This document shows positions 31,501 through 37,179 of a stretch of DNA of 37,179 nucleotides, one piece after another; positions within the stretch are counted from its first letter, which is position 1, and every line of letters begins with the position of its first letter. Under the pieces are notes generated by a model that was not told the DNA's origin, ran no database searches, and was given only the letters and a program-made list of their open reading frames with translations. The stretch lies in NCBI RefSeq assembly GCF_001039355.2, contig NW_019775835.1:190044-227222 (forward strand), written 5' to 3'. The position numbers and the translations under genes are program-made. Origin of the DNA: Lingula anatina. Its lineage: Eukaryota > Brachiopoda > Lingulata > Lingulida > Lingulidae.

Positions 31501-33427
31501 AACACAAAACTTGATAGCAAAACTTGCATACGTATATACGTATATACAGACATAAAAGAGAAAAATCACACAAGAAACACCTTGGTAATTCAAGACTTAC
31601 TAATATTAAAAACATCAAGTGCTTTCATCTATTTCAGGGAAATATATCATATAATAAAAACAGTTATGCAGTAAATTAAGATAAAGTGATGAAGACTCAC
31701 ACTGAAGGAGACATGGTTGTTGGAGAGAAAGGAACAGCAGGACTTCTTCCCCATCCTGTGAACCTTTTACTGACTGCATTCTCTGGGGTGTGCTGACGTT
31801 TTTTAGTTCCTTGCTAAAAAGAGAAAAGGTTTAAGAATACATCACACAATTAATCAAAGTAAGGAGTAATCTCAATTCAGCTTTTAAGATAACCCTTAAA
31901 AAATTAAAATTATTTTTATATTAAAATAGAAGTAAGCCATTTACTGTATAAAACTTATATCATATAATTACTATCTTTAAGAAGATTTTTTGGCAATATT
32001 CACCTTGGCACCTGGCGTACCGTAAGCACCCAGGAGATCCTCTACATCTTCCTCATCTAACCTGATACACAGTTAAGGCAATCAACCCTTTCATTAACAT
32101 TCAGGTGCATAGCTTATATCGGGAATAATATCAAGAATATCTCACTGACTCTATCACCAAGAACCAAGCCTGAAAATGTTTATTTAAAACAATGGAAAAA
32201 CTGTCTTTGTAATAATTCATAATTTATATGCTTTTATTTTCCTAACTCAATATTTTTTTTTACTTTTTTAACTGAAAAATGTAAAACAGGACCTATGGCC
32301 TTTGAATTACTAATGCCAATGGCTGAAATTCTATTTTATGCTTCAATTTGCCAAACTTGCTTTCATTTCTAGTATAAGGATAAAAATCATGAAAAATCTA
32401 AGGCACCGTTCACATGAAAATCTAAATTCTAAAAATCCAAAAATCCATTGGCAGTATCTACTGAGTAGTGATTACTGACTGTGCCCCGAATACCCTGCGG
32501 CATAATTAACTAGCAAAGCAAGCGAGTTACTTCCTAAGCTGTAATTAAATCTTCAGAGAACAGAAGGATACGCGGCTTCAATAGTGTCCACTGTGTACAT
32601 CACTGGTTCTGGTCTTCTGGACACAGTCCTGGGGGTCTTGGGGGTCTTAGACATCTTACTGGTGACCTTGGCTAATTCCTGAATTAGAAAAAAATTAGAA
32701 GGTATTTATATGTTTCAGAGTTAGATGACTCCGTTTTTACTTTAAAACCTAATCACAAAAAAAAAAACAAAAAAACTTTTCATGATTGTAAAGGTGATAC
32801 AACTGCTTAAATAAAAAAAAAAAAAAAAAAAAAAAAACTCACACATATTACAGCCCCCATATTACAGTGTACTGTATATGTTCACACACATATTATCAAA
32901 TTTTTTCATGTTCATCACAAAAGTTATTTGCACTCACCTCTCTCTCAAACTGCTGTAGACTATCCTGGTTCAGACTTAGCTCTGCTCCACCCTTGGAGAG
33001 CCGGTAGGCCATCCAGGAGCTGGCCATCTCGCTGGCATTCCTGCGGTAGCTGACACATAACTCCTGCACTGGAAATAACATTATAATTCACAGGATACCT
33101 TATGTGGAGAGTGGCGTGGTAGTTCCATATTTTTAACGTGATTGTGGAGGAACTACATCATATTCTAGACGGTGAGGTGTAATGAAAAAAAAAAGCATTA
33201 ATATATCAAACGACATTTTGAAGTTTTGACTTGGGGGGGGGGGGCTGACACTGTGACAATGTTTATAGTTTTTCATATTTTATACACGGAAGACAGCTAA
33301 TGCGAATTTCAGCTATACATCAAGTCATGAAGAAATACTTACACTTGTTTATCGTATCAAGATCATCTAAAACGAACCCAAAGGTTTCGAATTCCTCAGC
33401 AAGTTCTTTTTCGTCAACACCTGCCAT
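25567..33427 (-). CDS. POLA2: DNA polymerase alpha subunit B
   Basis: The regulatory B subunit of the DNA polymerase alpha-primase complex, which starts DNA synthesis at nuclear origins and on the lagging strand. Eighteen exons: 33343-33427, 32938-33068, 32572-32678, 32004-32061, 31701-31813, 31038-31234, 30789-30877, 30362-30517, 29892-29954, 29602-29644, 28870-28985, 28158-28196, 27857-27930, 27263-27359, 26812-26918, 26240-26296, 25853-25979, 25567-25716. All phases agree and sum to 602 residues (human about 598). An N-terminal helical domain (about 1-75) is followed by a low-complexity Ser/Thr/Pro linker with T-P-x-K and S-P sites. The OB fold is at about 258-340 (DQVTVVGRI, QIPLDVS, FFPGQ) and the inactive phosphoesterase domain at about 350-580 (AAGPFTTSDSLSYEPL, VPSQRDVHHEAVYPQPPF, YPLYPPSDEVNIDYE, LNPGRLAKGQVGGTY). 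It ends QIVRI. The 43-bp exon 10 appears twice because of an assembly join; using both would break the frame. Confidence 0.97.
27263..27359 (-). other. POLA2 exon 14, source of the displaced fragments
   Basis: Encodes the P-S-Q-R-D-V-H-H loop of the phosphoesterase domain. This exon and about 200 bp of its upstream intron match the fragments at 10.4, 12.2 and 16.8 kb. Confidence 0.85.
28611..28833. mobile_element. MITE with perfect 37-bp terminal inverted repeats in a POLA2 intron
   Basis: The left arm 28611-28647 (ttgagagcatagaaaat through gggcatgagcttttt) and right arm 28797-28833 are exact reverse complements. The interior is about 149 bp and non-coding, with an A-run. It sits in the intron between exons 11 and 12; its right end is 36 bp from the exon 11 donor. 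Exact arm identity suggests recent insertion. No clear target-site duplication was recognised. Confidence 0.85.
29171..29420 (+). repeat. Left copy of a 250-bp duplicated contig end containing POLA2 exon 10
   Basis: Identical at constant spacing (311 bp) to 29482-29730, including a second 43-bp copy of exon 10 at 29291-29333 with both splice sites. It breaks off in poly-G and A-rich sequence just before the N at 29481. Confidence 0.9.
29482..29730 (+). repeat. Right copy of the 250-bp duplicated contig end
   Basis: Begins directly after the single N at 29481 and includes exon 10 at 29602-29644. It continues into normal intron sequence, so this copy joins the upstream exons. Confidence 0.9.
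30657..30732 (+). repeat. Near-duplicate around the single N at 30693
   Basis: aaaatgacagcaatgagatt ends just before the N and aaaatgatagcaattagatt follows it after an A-run, again suggesting overlapping contig ends. Intronic in POLA2. Confidence 0.55.
32810..32837 (+). repeat. Poly-A tract in POLA2 intron 2
   Basis: A run of about 26 A near the exon 2 donor; further A-runs occur at 32756-32777. Confidence 0.85.
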
Positions 33428-33693
33428 TTTCTGATTTTGCCGCGAAACGATCGTGCGTAAATAGGTCACGAAGATCTCCGTATTAAACAGTATTTCAAGC
33501 GTCTAATTGGTCAAAAGAGTATGTAGGTCATGCATCATTATTTATTTTGGACAACTATTTTATCAATTAACTACTGATTTAAGATATGGGTCAATAATAT
33601 AAATTATCATTCGTCCTATTTTTCTTTAAAGGTTGGAATTTTTTTGGGGTAAAATGTATTACTGCCCCGCACTTGGGCGTCATTAGTTGCAAG
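33428..33693. promoter_or_regulatory. Head-to-head intergenic promoter of POLA2 and the U-box/TPR gene
   Basis: Only 266 bp separate the two start codons, which point away from each other, so a shared bidirectional promoter is inferred. A TTTCGCGGCAAA motif (minus strand, 33436-33447), close to the E2F consensus TTTSSCGC, lies about 9 bp upstream of the POLA2 ATG. E2F control is established for replication genes in animals. A CpG-containing stretch (cgcgaaacgatcgtgcg) surrounds it. No convincing TATA box was found. Confidence 0.6.
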
Positions 33694-35432
33694 ATGGACG
33701 ACTGCGACTTGGAGAAGCTGACAATAAAACCAGGCAAACTTGAGCCCGCATTCAAGCGAGACGTTACAGAATATCATGTGACATTAGGAAGCGAAGTAGA
33801 AAAGATTACGTTTGATCTGTTTACCAGTGATAGTGGTGCATCGTACTCTATTTCGGTAAGAAAACATGCTTAAGCCTACTCGGCTGTGACAGAATGCTGG
33901 GTGCTACTGGGTACTGTTGAAGTGTTAAGATTGTTAGCACTTTGCAACGCACCTAAGTTGATCTTGAGATTGGTTAGGTGGATATTAGTCACTAGAGCTG
34001 TGATAACTTGCATAGTGCACGACAAACAGTACAGACAATTATCTTATCAAAGCGCAGCTCTTCAAAAGATGTCAGCTGTTTTTTCTTCTGCTTGAGGCAT
34101 TAGTAGCCTTTAATTAGGTCCTTAGTCTGCTACTTTCTAGATTTTACTGAGGCAGGTTTAGTGTTGCCATGTAATATATTGAATTAAAGCCTGGCCTTTG
34201 ACTTTGCATATACGGTCATTTGACTTACCAGTAGCTGCAGTGATTATTCAGCCAGTTGTATACTGGAAACAATAACATTTCCCTTACTATTTGTTAACTG
34301 TTTGTCACCTGGCCTGCTGTTAGTGAGGAACCAAAACTCTGGACGCAGTATCCCCTTTTCCTTCATCTCCAGTATTAAATTGAATGCACAAAGTTACTAA
34401 AACTATCCAANGTGCAAGTCCTGTGGACCTTCATTTTCTCCAAAGTTTTCCCCATGTCTGGGTATATGTACTAATGTAAATACTGGCAGATGCATATGTT
34501 GCTACTTGCTGATTATTACAGATAATTGTGAATATTTGTAACATTATATAATTGTGTCCTGAATGTTATAATTATAATTCTTTGTGTTAATATTTTTCAG
34601 ATATACACAATCTTGGTCACTAAGACCCAAATTCCTCGATACATAAAAATACCTGATGCCTCACTAGCAGCAGCTCTAGAGTGTCCAGTTTCCCTTGCAC
34701 CCCTGTACTGCCCGGTCACTATCAACGGGAGTGACCCCAAACACAGCTTTTCTGGACCAATCATAGATGAGCTGACAAAGACGTCAAAATTTGACCCTCT
34801 GAATGAAATGCCGCTGGCGCTGGATTGGAGGATACAGGATTACGATCTAGAGAAGAAGCTGGCCCAGGCCAGTGGCTGTATTCCTCATGTTTATGGAGGT
34901 AATGACTCATGGATGTCTGTGTGAAAGATTTATAAAGAAAGTGGAATTAAATATAACAAAAATACCCATAATTTACATATTTGAATTAAAGGTAAATCTT
35001 TGATGAGTAGACTTCACATATTAAAACCAAGTGCATGCGTTATCTTCTGCAGGAGCATCAGAAACTGTGAAGGTTGGACAACTTGGAGAAAAACTTGCTG
35101 ATTGCAATCAAACACCAAAAGCTCAGGTATTTGTTTAACTTCAAGTCTCCATTGACCTCATCTTTGCTGCACCTCTCTTGATCTTATAAACAACAACATC
35201 AGTTCAGGCATACTGAGCTTTTAAAATAATTACCTGTCTTAGGAAAAAGTTTATGAAAAGAATTTTTACGAATGACTTTTTAAAATGAGTGATGAATTTA
35301 CATTTTAATTTCTACTTTATTTGTCTTGATCAACATTTCCTGTTTCAATCAATTTTTCCTCTCTAAGCTTTTTACTATCATTTTACATTGCATTGAAAAG
35401 TCCAATGAACAAATTTGAATTTTAGACACTTA

Positions 35433-35482
<50 letters not shown>

Positions 35483-37063
35483 TTTAGTACGCTATCTCCT
35501 TAATACTACTTTGAATTTATCCCTTGTAACAGTTTCAGCGAGTTTTTAATTTAGATTGCATCTTTCCTATTTTAGGATGTGAAAGACAAGTTCAAATCAA
35601 CAGACGCTCCCATCACTCACACCATCCAAGTGCGGCCTTGGGAGAAACAACTTCATCAGATCTTTGATGAAACCAATGCCACTAAGCTGGTCACTTTAGG
35701 AAAAAACTCTGTTCAGAAATACTTTGAGACATTACCCAAACCAGGTAAGATTAATGAAATACAAGTTGAAGGATTTTTAATAAGCATATGCAGCTTTGAG
35801 AAGATATTTGTTTCAATATCAACACCAATTTTTATTAATAAGAAACTGTTCTCTCTCCTTATCCACTATCATTATCAGGTAAAGCACCCAAGTTTGCCGA
35901 GGGCGAGGGCCCCTTAGATCATCTCAGCCATGCTGCCTTTTGTTACGCCTGTGCCCTGAAGACCAAAGGCAAGGATGCCAATGTCCACCTACAACTTGGC
36001 CTAGTCTTGGAGGAGAAATACTATGCTGAGGACATGTTTCATTTGAAAAAAGAGGTATAAAGTGCAAAATTGATTTATGATGTTCGGTGTTTTACTGTTA
36101 CAGTATATCCATGGTAATTTAGTTTTTTTTTTTGAGTTAATAAAAGTTCTTTTTCTCTGCTACATGTAGGTAAAGTACAACTGAGATGGCTAAAAAGCAA
36201 CATTTTCTTGATATTTTGTCAATACCATTGAAACTGACAGATGCATTTTAAAAAGAAAGCAAATTAGTATTTCAATTCTTCTCCAGAGAGGTATTGGAGA
36301 GATTGCTGGTATGAACCTCCAAGCCAAAGAGAGTTCCAAAGCTGAGGAGATAGCTGCTATCTGTAAACTCCATGGCTGTGAGCCCAACGCCCCCCTCTCC
36401 CTGCAGCTGAAGGCCCTGGACACAGAGTATCACCAGTTAGTGGACAGTGGTCAAGGGGACAAGGCTGAGCATGTGCAGAAATTATACGCATGGAAAAACA
36501 AGCAGGCAACTCAGGTATAGAATATATGCCTTCCAGGATGATGATGATGATAATGATGGAGTGTTAATATTGATGAAGTCTAAGAATTATTACTGCTCTT
36601 TATTTCTTGTATATTAATGTACATAAAAATATCTTGATTCAGAGTTTGAAAATAATCAACTGAAGTGCTTGTGCATGTGCTCATTTTCACAAGGTAATAA
36701 CACCCGTAACATAACAACATAGCATTAGATGACTACCATAACATGACATCACTTTACACAGAAAGTTGATGTCAAGGACTGGAAATAAAAGGCTATGTAT
36801 AATAAAGATATGGTTATTCACAATTCTAGTCAATAAAATCACCCCTCCTTCCAGGAAGGTGAGGCGGCCCAGAAGGCAGAGGACCAGGCATCCCCCCTGG
36901 GTCAGGCCTACCTGAAGTACATGGATGCCCTGTCCCTGGACGAGGCCAAGGCAGTGTACCACTTCCATGTGGGCCGCCTGCTGGTGATCCAGGGTAACTA
37001 CCTGGAGGCCGTGAAGAGACTGGAGGTGACCCTGAGCTGGAACCCTCAGTACCAGATGGCAAG
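33694..37063 (+). CDS. Cadherin-like / U-box-like / TPR protein (3' end outside window)
   Basis: Exons: 33694-33855, 34601-34898, 35053-35126, 35576-35744, 35879-36054, 36287-36514, 36855-37063, continuing beyond the window. All GT-AG, in frame, about 438 residues so far. Residues 1-65 (LEKLTIKPGKLEPAF, DVTEYHVTL, SYSIYTILVTK) match the cadherin-like beta-sandwich pattern (Pfam 12733 type). About 88-142 resemble a U-box: CPVTINGSDPKHSFSG, KFDPLNEMPL, DYDLEKKLAQ, with few zinc-type Cys, as expected for a U-box. About 290-438 are helical; the last exon (VYHFHVGRLLVIQGNYLEA, then LEVTLSWNPQ) is a tetratricopeptide repeat. An E3-ligase-like adaptor role is inferred only from the U-box resemblance. 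The start is the ATG in caagATGG at 33694. I do not recognise the orthologue name. A short extra exon between 36054 and 36287 cannot be excluded. Confidence 0.8.
35431..35482 (+). repeat. (TTA)n microsatellite
   Basis: About 17 trinucleotide units in an intron of the U-box/TPR gene. Confidence 0.95.
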
Positions 37064-37179
37064 GTGAGTGGGACAGAACCCTTAGTACCAGATGGCAAGG
37101 TGAGTGGGATTGAACCCTCAATACCAGATGGCAAGGTGAGTGGGATTGAACCCTTAGTACCAGATGGCAAGGTGAGTGG
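37041..37179 (+). repeat. 36-bp minisatellite spanning an exon end and its splice donor
   Basis: A 36-bp unit (aaccctcagtaccagatggc then aaggtgagtgggattg) recurs almost four times and runs off the window. The first unit includes the last 23 bases of the coding exon; each unit repeats the AAG-gtgagt donor, at 37064, 37100, 37136 and 37172. Translation beyond the first donor hits TGA at once. Confidence 0.9.

Noticed and set aside
36826-37170. Long minus-strand Pro/Gly/Ser-rich open frame
   Set aside because: Shadow of the GC-rich coding exon and the 36-bp minisatellite on the other strand.
1-37179. CRISPR array, tRNA or rRNA genes
   Set aside because: No regularly spaced direct repeats with unique spacers and no tRNA or rRNA signature seen by eye.

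Overview
This is an animal nuclear genome window, most likely from a lancelet (Branchiostoma-like, inferred). The genes have many short exons with GT-AG introns. One gene is a clear DNA polymerase alpha B subunit. The non-coding DNA is AT-rich and full of microsatellites and short inverted-repeat elements. The assembly is a draft: there is one 734-N gap and single-N joins at 4449, 16690, 23631, 29481, 30693 and 34411.

Layout. (1) About 1-24.6 kb holds a tandem family on the minus strand. It encodes proteins with one transmembrane helix, a Ser/Gly-rich linker and a bacterial-type periplasmic solute-binding domain (SBP_bac_3 / type II PBP fold) spread over six exons. Copy 1 (1-5.7 kb) runs off the left edge. 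Copy B (18.37-22.0 kb) is intact from the membrane exon to the stop codon. Copy A (13.7-16.3 kb) has only the last five exons, with a 1-base deletion and a lost splice donor. Copy A is probably a second haplotype or unmerged contig end, because its homology to B stops exactly at the single N at 16690. (2) Between the solute-binding genes lies a displaced fragment of POLA2 (exon 14 plus intron 13) carrying a miniature transposon; assembly duplication shows it three times. (3) 25.57-33.43 kb, minus strand, holds the complete 18-exon POLA2 gene (602 residues once an exon duplicated by an assembly join is counted once). (4) A head-to-head promoter of about 266 bp with an E2F-like site separates POLA2 from a plus-strand gene at 33.69 kb to beyond the right edge. 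That gene encodes a cadherin-like sandwich, a U-box-like domain and a TPR region.

How they fit together. POLA2 is a replication housekeeping gene and shares its promoter with the U-box/TPR gene. The solute-binding family is the striking part: a bacterial-type ligand-binding fold, split by spliceosomal introns and tethered to a membrane helix, with no channel segment between the lobes as there would be in an ionotropic glutamate receptor. Its function is unknown.
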